From the NCBI RefSeq assembly GCF_013464915.1, contig NZ_RAVT01000013.1, forward strand, positions 72,149 through 111,494: DNA of 39,346 nucleotides. Reading direction: 5' to 3'. The notes below the pieces were generated by a model. That model was given only the letters and a program-made list of their open reading frames with translations. It made no database searches and was not told the DNA's origin. Below, in pieces: positions 23,813 through 31,503 of this stretch. A program made the position numbers and the translations under genes. Every line of letters starts with the position of its first letter. The first letter of the stretch is position 1. The DNA is from Stenotrophomonas maltophilia. GTDB taxonomy: Bacteria > Pseudomonadota > Gammaproteobacteria > Xanthomonadales > Xanthomonadaceae.

Positions 23813-25935
23813 AGTGGCTCGGCTCGGGGATGCAGGCCCGGTTCCTGCTGGCGATGGGCGGAGCGATGGTCGTGGTGGTCGCGATCCTGGCGGTGCTGCT
23901 GGGGCGCCAGACGGCGATGCAGAGCGAGGTGCGCACCCTCAGCGGTGGCGTCATCCATGAACTGTTCGACCGCAGCGTGCGCAGCCGCGGCGAGGCGATG
24001 GCGCGCGAGTTGTCCGATGCGCTGGCCAACCCGCTGTATTACCGCGACCTGGACCAGGTGGGCGTACTGGTGCGCAGCACGGCGCGACAGCCGGTGGTGC
24101 GTTATGTACTGGTGTTTGACGAGCGTGGCCGGCTGGTGCACGACGGCTCGGTCGAGGTCTCGGGATTCGGCCAGCCGATGGCCGATCCCTTGGCGCCCAA
24201 GGCTGCGGCGGCGCAGGCATTGCTGGTGCAGGAATCGCCGAAGGTGCTGGACAACACGATGCCGATCATGGTCGGCAACCAGCGCATCGGCGGTGTCCGC
24301 GTCGGGATGGCGCTGGACGAGGTGCAGCAACGCGAACAGGCGGCCAATGCCACCCTTGGCGAGCGCCTGCAACTGGTCGGCAGCCGCCACCTGGGATGGT
24401 TGCTGCTGATGCTGGGGTTGCTGGTGGTGATTGGCGTGGTGGTGATCCTGTACGTGCAGCGCACGCTGGTCGCGCCGATCCGCGACCTGGCCGCGGCCGC
24501 GCGCCGCATCGAGGCGGGGGACTATCAGACACCGCTGGCCGAGAACACCCGTGACGACGAAGTGGGTGAGCTGGTGCGCGGCTTCGCCCGCATGCGCGAT
24601 GCGATCGCCCGCCATGACCGTGAAGTGCGGCACATGGCCTACACCGATGCCTTGACCGGGCTGACCAACCGGCTGGCGTTCCGCGAAGCGCTGGATCATC
24701 GGCTGATGGCGGCGCGTGCCGCCAACCATCGCTTGGGCCTGCTGTTCGCCGACATCGACGATTTCAAGCGGGTCAACGACACGCTTGGCCATGAGGCCGG
24801 TGACGAGGCGCTGCTGCAGTTCGCACAGCGCATCGGTCGCGCGGTCGCGGAAGCGGGCGGTGACGAGGCCCTGCTGGCCCGCTTCGGTGGCGATGAATTC
24901 GTGATTCTGGTCGGCGACGGTGACGTGGCCGCCAACGCACGGCTGCTGGCCGAGGTGCTGGTGCGTGAGCTGGGCAGGCCGCTGGTGGTGCAGGGGCGGG
25001 AGCTGTTCCTTGGTACCTCGATCGGCGTGACCCTGTTCCCCGATGATGCGGCCGACGCGACGACGCTGCTGAAGAACGGCGACATCGCCATGTACCAGGC
25101 GAAGATGGCGGGCAAGAACTGCTACCGCTACTACAGCCGGGCGATGGACCATGCGGTCGAGCGCCGCGTGCACATGGAGCAGGAGCTGCGCGGGGCCTGG
25201 GAGCGTGGCGAACTGCGCCTGGCCTACCAGCCGATCTTCCGCATGCGCGACCGTCGCATGGTCGGCGTCGAAGTGCTGCTGCGCTGGCAGCATCCGACGC
25301 TGGGCACGATTCCGCCGTCGGTGTTCATCGAAGTGGCCGAGCAGAGCGGGCTGATCGAGATCATCGGCCCGAAGGTGCTGCGTGCGGCCTGCATGGAGGC
25401 CTCGCAATGGCCACGTGGCGTGGCAGGCGACGACCTGTTCGTATCGGTCAATGTGTCACCGCGGCAGCTGCGCGGCGGCGAACTGCCGGCGCTGGTCGCG
25501 CAATGCCTGCATGAATCCGGGCTGCCAGCGTCGCGCCTGCATCTGGAGCTGACCGAGACCGCGGTGATCGGTGACGAGATGGTCGCCGCGCAGCTGCTGG
25601 ACAAGCTGCATCGCACCGGCGTGAAGGTCTGGCTGGACGATTTCGGCACCGGCTTCTCCGGCCTCAGCCACCTGCGCCAGGTGCCGGTGGACGGCGTGAA
25701 GATCGACAAGAGTTTCGTCGCCGACATGCAGCGTGATCCCGATGACCTCGCGCTGACCACGGCGATCATCGCCATGGCCCACGCGCTGGGCATCACGGTG
25801 GTGGCCGAGGGCATCGAGCAGCAGGCGCAGTTCGAACTGCTGGCGCAGCGCGGCTGCGATCTGGGGCAGGGCTACTGGCTGAGCCACCCGGTCACCGCCA
25901 CCGAAGTGGTGCGGATGATCGAGTCGGGCGTCTGA
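23809..25935 (+). CDS. Membrane GGDEF-EAL protein, c-di-GMP turnover
   Basis: The 708 residues have TM1 at about 9-30, a periplasmic sensor domain at about 31-193, TM2 at about 196-217, HAMP at about 218-270, GGDEF at about 280-440 and EAL at about 450-705. The GGDEF motif is intact at 360-364. The usual RxxD inhibitory site is not present upstream. The EAL signature reads EVL in an ExLxR context (Glu 488). The remaining catalytic residues look intact: the Asn of SVNVS, the Glu of LTET, DDFGTG, the Lys of VKIDKSF and the Glu of VAEGIE. Phosphodiesterase activity is therefore likely and cyclase activity possible. The start overlaps the binding-protein stop. Confidence 0.93.
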   Translation: MKWLGSGMQARFLLAMGGAMVVVVAILAVLLGRQTAMQSEVRTLSGGVIHELFDRSVRSRGEAMARELSDALANPLYYRDLDQVGVLVRSTARQPVVRYVLVFDERGRLVHDGSVEVSGFGQPMADPLAPKAAAAQALLVQESPKVLDNTMPIMVGNQRIGGVRVGMALDEVQQREQAANATLGERLQLVGSRHLGWLLLMLGLLVVIGVVVILYVQRTLVAPIRDLAAAARRIEAGDYQTPLAENTRDDEVGELVRGFARMRDAIARHDREVRHMAYTDALTGLTNRLAFREALDHRLMAARAANHRLGLLFADIDDFKRVNDTLGHEAGDEALLQFAQRIGRAVAEAGGDEALLARFGGDEFVILVGDGDVAANARLLAEVLVRELGRPLVVQGRELFLGTSIGVTLFPDDAADATTLLKNGDIAMYQAKMAGKNCYRYYSRAMDHAVERRVHMEQELRGAWERGELRLAYQPIFRMRDRRMVGVEVLLRWQHPTLGTIPPSVFIEVAEQSGLIEIIGPKVLRAACMEASQWPRGVAGDDLFVSVNVSPRQLRGGELPALVAQCLHESGLPASRLHLELTETAVIGDEMVAAQLLDKLHRTGVKVWLDDFGTGFSGLSHLRQVPVDGVKIDKSFVADMQRDPDDLALTTAIIAMAHALGITVVAEGIEQQAQFELLAQRGCDLGQGYWLSHPVTATEVVRMIESGV

Positions 25936-25952
25936 CCGATTGACGTTGTGCT

Positions 25953-25998
25953 GGGGTCGGATCCCTTTTCCGCAGGAAAAGGGATCCGACCCCGGTAG
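25953..25998. repeat. 19-bp perfect hairpin between convergent genes
   Basis: Arms at 25953-25971 and 25975-25993 are exact complements (ends GGGGTCGGATCCC) with a GCA loop; GGTAG follows. It sits 17 bp after the GGDEF-EAL stop and 10 bp from the epmB stop. It may act as a bidirectional terminator although U-tracts are lacking, and it resembles a dispersed palindrome. Confidence 0.75.
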
Positions 25999-26003
25999 TG
26001 CTC

Positions 26004-27044
26004 TTACACCGGGCGCTTGCTCGGGTCGCCCGGCAGTTCGCGCACCAGCTTGGGAACCAGGTAACCGGACAGGCGTGCGGTCAGGCCGGCAATCAATGCC
26101 TTGGCCTGGGTGTCGTCCACTTCGAAGTGGGCCACGCCTTCGACCCGGTCCAGCTGGTGCAGGTAGTAGGGCAGCACGCCGGCGGCGAAGCTGCGCTCGC
26201 TCAGGTCCTGCAGAGCCTGCACGCTGTCGTTGACCCCGCGCAGCAGGACGGCCTGGTTCAGCAGCTGGGCACCGACGCTGCGCAGGCGGCCCATCGCCGC
26301 GTCCACGCCGGCGTCGAATTCGTTGGCATGGTTGGCGTGGACCACGATGGCCAGCGGCCACGGCAGGCTGCCCAGCCAGGCCAGCAGTTCCTCGTCCACG
26401 CGCTCGGGCAGCACGATCGGCAGGCGGCTGTGGATGCGCAGGCGGCGGATGTGCGGAATCGCGCGCAGGGCATCGGTCAGCTCGACCAGCTTGTGCGTGG
26501 CCAGAGACAGCGGATCGCCGCCAGACAGGATCACCTCGTCGATGTCAGGGTCGGCCGCGATGGCGGCTACGGCCTCCTGCCAGCCCCCCTTGGCGGCATT
26601 CTCCGCGCCATAGTCGAAGTGGCGGCGGAAGCAGTAGCGGCAATTGATTGCACAGCTGCCCGTCGCCACCAGCAGGGCGCGGCCTCGGTACTTCTGGATG
26701 ACGCCGGTGGCCTTCTTGGCCGCGCCATCGCCCACCGCATCGAAGCTGAACCCGGGCGCGGGGCGCATTTCCTCGTCGATCGGCAGCACCTGCCGCAGCA
26801 GCGGATCGGCCGGATCGCCCTTGCGCATGCGGGCCACGAAGCCCTCCGGCACGCGCAGCGCGAACTGGGCCATGGCCGCGTCCGAGACGCCCAGCGCGGC
26901 CGGGTCCAGCTGCAGCCGGGCCAGCAGGGCCTGCGGGTCGCGCAGCGCCTGGCGCCAGAGCTGCTGCCAGCGCGCGGGCGCACCTGGCGACTGGGGCCGT
27001 GGGAAGGCGGAAAGCTGCATGGAGAGGGGGCCTGCGGTTATCAT
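26004..27044 (-). CDS. epmB: EF-P beta-lysylation protein EpmB (lysine 2,3-aminomutase family)
   Basis: EpmB is a radical-SAM, PLP-dependent enzyme that converts L-lysine to (R)-beta-lysine, which EpmA then attaches to Lys34 of EF-P. The protein has 346 residues from ATG 27044 (MITAGPLSMQ); an alternative ATG at 27020 gives 338. The [4Fe-4S] motif is CAINCRYCFRRHFDYG; ILSGGDPLSL and VVHANHANE follow, with RVEGVAHFEV near the C-terminus. Neither start has a Shine-Dalgarno sequence. It is divergent from efp, its substrate, with 96 bp between. epmA is not in this window. Confidence 0.92.
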   Translation of the reverse strand: MITAGPLSMQLSAFPRPQSPGAPARWQQLWRQALRDPQALLARLQLDPAALGVSDAAMAQFALRVPEGFVARMRKGDPADPLLRQVLPIDEEMRPAPGFSFDAVGDGAAKKATGVIQKYRGRALLVATGSCAINCRYCFRRHFDYGAENAAKGGWQEAVAAIAADPDIDEVILSGGDPLSLATHKLVELTDALRAIPHIRRLRIHSRLPIVLPERVDEELLAWLGSLPWPLAIVVHANHANEFDAGVDAAMGRLRSVGAQLLNQAVLLRGVNDSVQALQDLSERSFAAGVLPYYLHQLDRVEGVAHFEVDDTQAKALIAGLTARLSGYLVPKLVRELPGDPSKRPV

Positions 27045-27062
27045 GGGGGCAGAAAAACAGTC

Positions 27063-27121
27063 GCCCACCGGCATCCGGTGGGCTTTCCATTCTAACGGCT
27101 CGCCGCACCCGCGGCGTTTTT
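27063..27121 (+). promoter_or_regulatory. Two-hairpin leader of efp with terminator-like second stem
   Basis: Hairpin 1 is GCCCACCGG-CAT-CCGGTGGGC (27063-27083). Hairpin 2 is CGCCGC-ACCC-GCGGCG (27101-27116), directly followed by TTTTT (27117-27121). This looks like an intrinsic terminator but lies 20 bp before the efp start. No upstream plus-strand gene exists that it could terminate. A possible -10, TATCAT, is at 27039-27044. Confidence 0.5.
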
Positions 27122-27140
27122 GCCACTCAGGAGTTTACGC

Positions 27141-27707
27141 ATGGCCAGCTACGGCATGAACGACGTCAAGAACGGGATGAAGATCCTGGTCAACAACCAA
27201 CCGGCCGTCATCATCGACACCGAATACGTCAAGCCGGGCAAGGGCCAGGCCTTCACCCGCGTGAAGTACCGCCTGATCAAGGACGGCCGCACCCAGGAAG
27301 TGACCATGAAGTCGACCGACTCGCTGGATGCAGCCGACGTCGTCGATACCGACATGAACTTCATGTACAGCGATGGCGAGTACTGGCACTTCATGGACCC
27401 GGAATCCTTCGAGCAGGTCCAGGCCACCAAGGCCGGCATGGGCGGCGCCGAGAAGTGGCTGAAGGGCGAAGAGTCCTGCGTGGTGACCCTGTGGAACGGT
27501 GAGCCGATCTTCGTGCAGCCGCCGAACTTCGTCGAGCTGAAGATCACCGAAACCGATCCGGGCGTCCGTGGCGACACCTCGGGCGGTGGCGGCAAGCCGG
27601 CCACCCTGGAAACCGGCGCCGTGGTCCGCGTGCCGCTGTTCGTCAACCAGGATGAAATCATCAAGGTCGATACCCGTTCGGGCGAGTACTCCGCACGCGT
27701 CAAGTAA
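27141..27707 (+). CDS. efp: Elongation factor P
   Basis: EF-P rescues ribosomes stalled at polyproline. The 188 residues span the three beta-barrel domains, with [14 protein letters not shown] placing the modified lysine at position 34 as in E. coli. The [11 protein letters not shown] loop marks this as the beta-lysylated type, matching the adjacent epmB. The C-terminal domain ends with [18 protein letters not shown] 27141 has CAGGAG (27128-27133) 7 nt upstream. A shorter upstream in-frame start at 27120 lies in the leader and is rejected. Confidence 0.97.
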   Translation: MASYGMNDVKNGMKILVNNQPAVIIDTEYVKPGKGQAFTRVKYRLIKDGRTQEVTMKSTDSLDAADVVDTDMNFMYSDGEYWHFMDPESFEQVQATKAGMGGAEKWLKGEESCVVTLWNGEPIFVQPPNFVELKITETDPGVRGDTSGGGGKPATLETGAVVRVPLFVNQDEIIKVDTRSGEYSARVK

Positions 27708-27727
27708 TCCGGCGCAGCCGGATTACG

Positions 27728-27752
27728 GTAGTACCGGCCGCTGGCCGGGTAC
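27728..27752 (+). repeat. SMAG-like palindrome after efp
   Basis: GTAG followed by TACCGGCC-GCT-GGCCGGGTA forms a near-perfect stem-loop, 20 bp after the efp stop. Confidence 0.7.
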
Positions 27753-27777
27753 GCGCCATCGCATTCGCGCTGGCGCT

Positions 27778-27805
27778 CCCATGATCTGCTTCGGCAGATC
27801 ATGGG
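27778..27805. terminator. 12-bp hairpin with UUCG loop
   Basis: CCCATGATCTGC (27778-27789), TTCG, then GCAGATCATGGG (27794-27805). The C(UUCG)G loop is exceptionally stable in RNA. No U-tract follows. Two smaller stems come next (GCCGC-TTC-GCGGC near 27831 and CCCCTGA-C-TCAGGGG at about 27847-27861). Together they fill the 200-bp efp-mtaD gap. Confidence 0.5.
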
Positions 27806-27909
27806 CTCCGCTTCACGAGTCTCCAGACCCCGCCGCTTCGCGGCAGCCCCTGACTCAGGGGCGTGTCCCCCAGAAGTATCTCGCCGCCCCCACAGCCAAG
27901 TGAGCCCGC

Positions 27910-29253
27910 ATGAGCGATAGCCCGCACCTCCCCGAAGCCTGCGACCTGCTCATCGAAGCCGGTTACGTCGTTCCGATCGAGCCGCATGCGGTGGTGCTGG
28001 AAGACCACGCCGTTGCCGTGCGTGGCAGCGAGATCGTCGCCATCCTGCCGCGTGCCGAGGCGCGCGCGCGCTTCCGTGCCGCGCAGGTGGTCAGCCGCCC
28101 CGAGGCGGCGCTGATGCCGGGCCTGGTCAACGCGCACACGCACAATCCGATGACCCTGCTGCGCGGCGTCGCCGACGACCTGCCGCTGATGACCTGGCTG
28201 CAGCAGCACATCTGGCCGGTGGAAGCGGCGGTGATCGGGCCGGAATTCGTGGCCGACGGCACCACCCTGGCCATCGCCGAGATGCTGCGCGGCGGCACCA
28301 CCTGCGCCAACGAGAACTACTTCTTCGGCGACGTGCAGGCCGCGGTCTACAAGAAGCACGGTTTCCGCGCGCTGGTCGGCGCGGTCATCATCGATTTCCC
28401 CACCGCCTGGGCCAAGACCGACGACGAGTACTTCGCCAAGGCCGGTGAACTGCACGACCAGTGGCGCACCGATCCGCTGATCGGCACCGCGTTCGCGCCG
28501 CATGCGCCCTACACGGTCAACGATGCCAATTTCGAGCGGGTGCGGATGCTGTCCGACCAGCTCGACATGCAGGTGCACCTGCATACCCACGAGACCGCGC
28601 AGGAGATCAACGATTCGATCAAGCTGCACGGCCAGCGCCCGCTGGCGCGGCTGGACCGGCTCGGCCTGGTCAACGACCGCCTGATCGCGGTGCACATGAC
28701 CCAGCTGACCGATGCGGAAATCCACCTGTGCGCCGAACGTGGCGTCAGCGTGGTGCACTGCCCGGAATCGAACCTGAAGCTGGCCTCCGGTTTCTGCCCG
28801 GCCTGCGCCCTGCAGCGCGCCGGCGTGAACCTGGCGATCGGTACCGATGGCTGCGCCAGCAACAACGACCTGGACATGTTCAGCGAGAACCGCACCGCGG
28901 CGATCCTGGCCAAGGCCGTGGCCGACGATGCCACCGCGCTGGACGCGGCCACCACGCTGCGCGCGTCCACGTTGGGTGGCGCGCGCGCGCTGGGCTTCGG
29001 CGATCGCATCGGCTCGATCGAAGTCGGCAAGCAGGCCGACCTGGTCTGCGTCGACCTGTCGGCGCTGGAAACCCAGCCGCTGCACAACGTCCTGTCGCAG
29101 CTGGTGTACGCCACCGGCCGCCAGCAGGTCAGCGATGTCTGGATTGCCGGCAAGCCGAAGCTGGTGCAGCGCGAGCTGGTCGGCATGGACCTGCCGGGCA
29201 TCATCGCCAACGCGCGCCAGTGGCGCGAGCGTATCCGTCATATCCGCGCCTGA
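27910..29253 (+). CDS. mtaD: 5-methylthioadenosine / S-adenosylhomocysteine deaminase (TRZ/ATZ family)
   Basis: This amidohydrolase deaminates methylthioadenosine (and related adenosines) in methionine salvage. The 447 residues show the zinc site [17 protein letters not shown] near 76-85, [10 protein letters not shown] near 222, [14 protein letters not shown] and [18 protein letters not shown] with the catalytic Asp, and a C-terminal [22 protein letters not shown]. An MTA preference is inferred from similarity to the enzyme encoded next to ubiG in pseudomonads. ATG 27910 was chosen. It is 25 bp before ubiG, so co-transcription is likely. Confidence 0.88.
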   Translation: MSDSPHLPEACDLLIEAGYVVPIEPHAVVLEDHAVAVRGSEIVAILPRAEARARFRAAQVVSRPEAALMPGLVNAHTHNPMTLLRGVADDLPLMTWLQQHIWPVEAAVIGPEFVADGTTLAIAEMLRGGTTCANENYFFGDVQAAVYKKHGFRALVGAVIIDFPTAWAKTDDEYFAKAGELHDQWRTDPLIGTAFAPHAPYTVNDANFERVRMLSDQLDMQVHLHTHETAQEINDSIKLHGQRPLARLDRLGLVNDRLIAVHMTQLTDAEIHLCAERGVSVVHCPESNLKLASGFCPACALQRAGVNLAIGTDGCASNNDLDMFSENRTAAILAKAVADDATALDAATTLRASTLGGARALGFGDRIGSIEVGKQADLVCVDLSALETQPLHNVLSQLVYATGRQQVSDVWIAGKPKLVQRELVGMDLPGIIANARQWRERIRHIRA

Positions 29254-29278
29254 ACCCCGGCGCTGCAAGGACTTCCCC

Positions 29279-29995
29279 ATGACTGCCCCCCACGCATCCT
29301 CCAATTTCGATCAGGCCGAGCTGGACAAGTTCGCCGCGCTGGCCAACCGCTGGTGGGACGCTGACGGCCCGCAGAAGCCGCTGCATGCGCTGAATCCGGT
29401 GCGGCTGAAGTACGTGGCCGACCGCGTGCCGCTGCGCGGCGCACGCGTGCTCGACATCGGCTGCGGTGGCGGCCTGCTGAGCGAGGCGCTGGCGCAGTCC
29501 GGTGCCGACGTCACCGCCATCGACCTGGCCCCGGAACTGGTCAAGGTCGCGCGCCTGCACGCGCTGGAAAGTGGTGCCAAGGTCGATTACCGCGTCCAGG
29601 CCGCCGAGGACCTGGCCGCCGAGCAGCCGGGCAGCTTCGACGTGGTCACGTGCATGGAAATGCTCGAGCACGTGCCCGACCCGGGCGCGATCATCGAGGC
29701 CTGCAAGCGCCTGCTGAAGCCGGGCGGCCACCTGTTCCTGTCGACCATCAACCGCACCGCTGCCGCCTTCGCGGTGGCGATTGTCGGCGCCGAGTACGTG
29801 GCGCGGCTGCTGCCCAAGGGCACCCATCACTACCAGGAATTCATCAAGCCGGCCGAGCTGGCGCGCTGGCTGCGCGAGGCCGACATGCAGCTGGTGGATG
29901 TCAGCGGCATGGCCTACGAGCCGTGGCGCAACCACGCCCGCCTGAGCAGCCGTACCGACATCAACTACCTGGCCTACGCGGTCAAGCCGGTATGA
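29279..29995 (+). CDS. ubiG: Ubiquinone biosynthesis O-methyltransferase UbiG
   Basis: UbiG performs both SAM-dependent O-methylations in ubiquinone synthesis. The 238 residues include [18 protein letters not shown] at the N-terminus, the SAM motif [16 protein letters not shown] near 61, [16 protein letters not shown] and the C-terminal [19 protein letters not shown] 29279 gives the family start. The stop overlaps the gph start (ATGA at 29992). The mtaD-ubiG-gph order is known from pseudomonads and xanthomonads. Confidence 0.96.
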   Translation: MTAPHASSNFDQAELDKFAALANRWWDADGPQKPLHALNPVRLKYVADRVPLRGARVLDIGCGGGLLSEALAQSGADVTAIDLAPELVKVARLHALESGAKVDYRVQAAEDLAAEQPGSFDVVTCMEMLEHVPDPGAIIEACKRLLKPGGHLFLSTINRTAAAFAVAIVGAEYVARLLPKGTHHYQEFIKPAELARWLREADMQLVDVSGMAYEPWRNHARLSSRTDINYLAYAVKPV

Positions 29996-30687
29996 CCTCC
30001 AACGGTTTCCCGCGTGCGGTGCTGTTCGACCTGGACGGCACGCTGCTGGACAGTGCGCCGGACTTCGTTGCCACCTGCGATGCGATGCTGGCCGAGCGTG
30101 GCCGTGCACCGATCGATCCGGCGCTGTTGCGCCCGGTGGTGTCGAAGGGCTCGCGTGCGATGGTCTCGGCAGCCTTCCCCGAACTGGACGTTGCCGCACG
30201 TGACGCGCTGATCCCGGAATTCCTGCAGCGCTACGAAGCATTGATCGGCCAGCACGCGGTACTGTTCGATGGTGTTGCAGACATGCTTGCCGCACTGGAT
30301 GCTGCCGGTACGGTGTGGGGCATCGTCACCAACAAGCCGGAGTATCTGGCGCGGCTGATCGTGCCGCAGTACGGCTGGCAGCAACGCTGTGCGGTGCTGG
30401 TGGGCGGTGACAGCCTGGCCGAGCGCAAGCCGCATCCGCTGCCGCTGCTGCACGCTGCACAGGCGATCGGCATCGTCGCCGAAGACTGCGTGTACGTGGG
30501 CGACGACGAGCGCGACATCATCGCTGCGCGGGCCGCAGCGATGCCGTCGGTGGCGGCGCTGTGGGGTTACCGCCTGCACAGTGACGACCCGCTGGCCTGG
30601 CAGGCCGACGTGCTGGTCGAGAACGCCGGACTTCTGCAACTGGCCAGCCTCTGGCCGACCCGGCCGGCAACCCCGGCCCAGCCGTAA
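29992..30687 (+). CDS. gph: Phosphoglycolate phosphatase
   Basis: This HAD-superfamily enzyme dephosphorylates 2-phosphoglycolate, a by-product of DNA repair. The 231 residues carry motif [15 protein letters not shown], motif II GIVTNKP near 106, Lys in [10 protein letters not shown] and motif [11 protein letters not shown] near 166. It is translationally coupled to ubiG. A MupP-like activity on MurNAc-6-phosphate is possible, since relatives beside ubiG in pseudomonads do that. Confidence 0.88.
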   Translation: MTSNGFPRAVLFDLDGTLLDSAPDFVATCDAMLAERGRAPIDPALLRPVVSKGSRAMVSAAFPELDVAARDALIPEFLQRYEALIGQHAVLFDGVADMLAALDAAGTVWGIVTNKPEYLARLIVPQYGWQQRCAVLVGGDSLAERKPHPLPLLHAAQAIGIVAEDCVYVGDDERDIIAARAAAMPSVAALWGYRLHSDDPLAWQADVLVENAGLLQLASLWPTRPATPAQP

Positions 30688-30698
30688 GGAATGACGTA

Positions 30699-31403
30699 GT
30701 GAGCAGTACCGCGCTGGACAGTTTCCTCGACAAGTGGCGCAGCCGCTGGCCGGAATGGTCGGTGGCCGCCCCGTTCGTGGCCGAATCGCAACGCGAGCTT
30801 GCAGTGGCGTGGTTCGCGCTGCTGCAGGAATTCGACGACATGCTCAACACCAGTGGCGACCCGCTGCCAGCCGATGCCAAGCTGGCATGGTGGGGCGAGG
30901 AGCTGCGCAGCTGGGCTGCGCACCGGTCGCGTCACCCGTTGGGCCGCCTGCTGGAGCCGGTGCGTGCGCCGTGGGCGCAGCTGGCCGAGGCCCTGCCGGA
31001 TCTGGTTGAAGCGCGCACGGTCGCGCTGGATGCGGCCAGCGCCGAGCGCGCGCTGGCCAACTACGCCGACGCGGTTGCTGCGGTGGAAGCGGCGCTGTTC
31101 AACGACAAGCCGCGCACCGGCGCCGGCCGCGCGGTGCAGCTGCAGACCCTGGCCCAGCGCCTGCAGGACGCCGGCGTGGCCGGTGTGCCGCGCAGCCTGT
31201 TGGATGAGGATTCCAGCACGGCCGCGCAGCGCTGGGCGCAGTACCTGTTGAAGGGGTGGGGCAGCCGCGTACCCGGCCCGCGCCCGCGCCGCGTCTGGTC
31301 CAGCCTGGCGCGCGCACGCGTGGCCGCGCAGGCCGCAGGCAAGCCGATTGAAGCGACACCGGTGCGCACGCTGTTGCGCGTGTGGTGGGCGGCGCGCGGC
31401 TGA
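30699..31403 (+). CDS. Squalene/phytoene-synthase-like protein
   Basis: This 234-residue helical protein resembles the N-terminal half of squalene/phytoene synthases, notably in KLAWWGEELRSW at about 62-73. The Asp-rich motifs needed for prenyl diphosphate binding are not visible and the protein is shorter than true synthases, so it may be non-catalytic, like the NDUFAF6 branch. The start is GTG 30699, 11 bp after gph; AAGGAATGA precedes it. Placement after ubiG and gph suggests a role linked to quinones or respiration, which is inference. Confidence 0.65.
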   Translation: MSSTALDSFLDKWRSRWPEWSVAAPFVAESQRELAVAWFALLQEFDDMLNTSGDPLPADAKLAWWGEELRSWAAHRSRHPLGRLLEPVRAPWAQLAEALPDLVEARTVALDAASAERALANYADAVAAVEAALFNDKPRTGAGRAVQLQTLAQRLQDAGVAGVPRSLLDEDSSTAAQRWAQYLLKGWGSRVPGPRPRRVWSSLARARVAAQAAGKPIEATPVRTLLRVWWAARG

Positions 31404-31416
31404 TTGATCGCCGCTG

Positions 31417-31489
31417 GTAGTGCCGGCCGGTGGCCGGCAGCTTGGGCGCTGCAGGATTCATGCAGTTGCCGGCCAGCGGCCGGCACTAC
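31417..31489. repeat. Inverted pair of SMAG palindromes
   Basis: Unit 1 is GTAG-TGCCGGCC-GGT-GGCCGGCA (31417-31439). Unit 2, on minus, is TGCCGGCC-AGC-GGCCGGCA-CTAC (31467-31489). They face each other in the gap between convergent genes and probably form the transcript ends for both. Confidence 0.85.
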
Positions 31490-31503
31490 CGCCCTGGGGC
31501 GTT

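Noticed and set aside
24100..24400. Naming the sensor region of the GGDEF-EAL protein as a specific CACHE type
   Set aside because: No diagnostic motif could be seen by eye; only a periplasmic domain between two membrane helices is supported.
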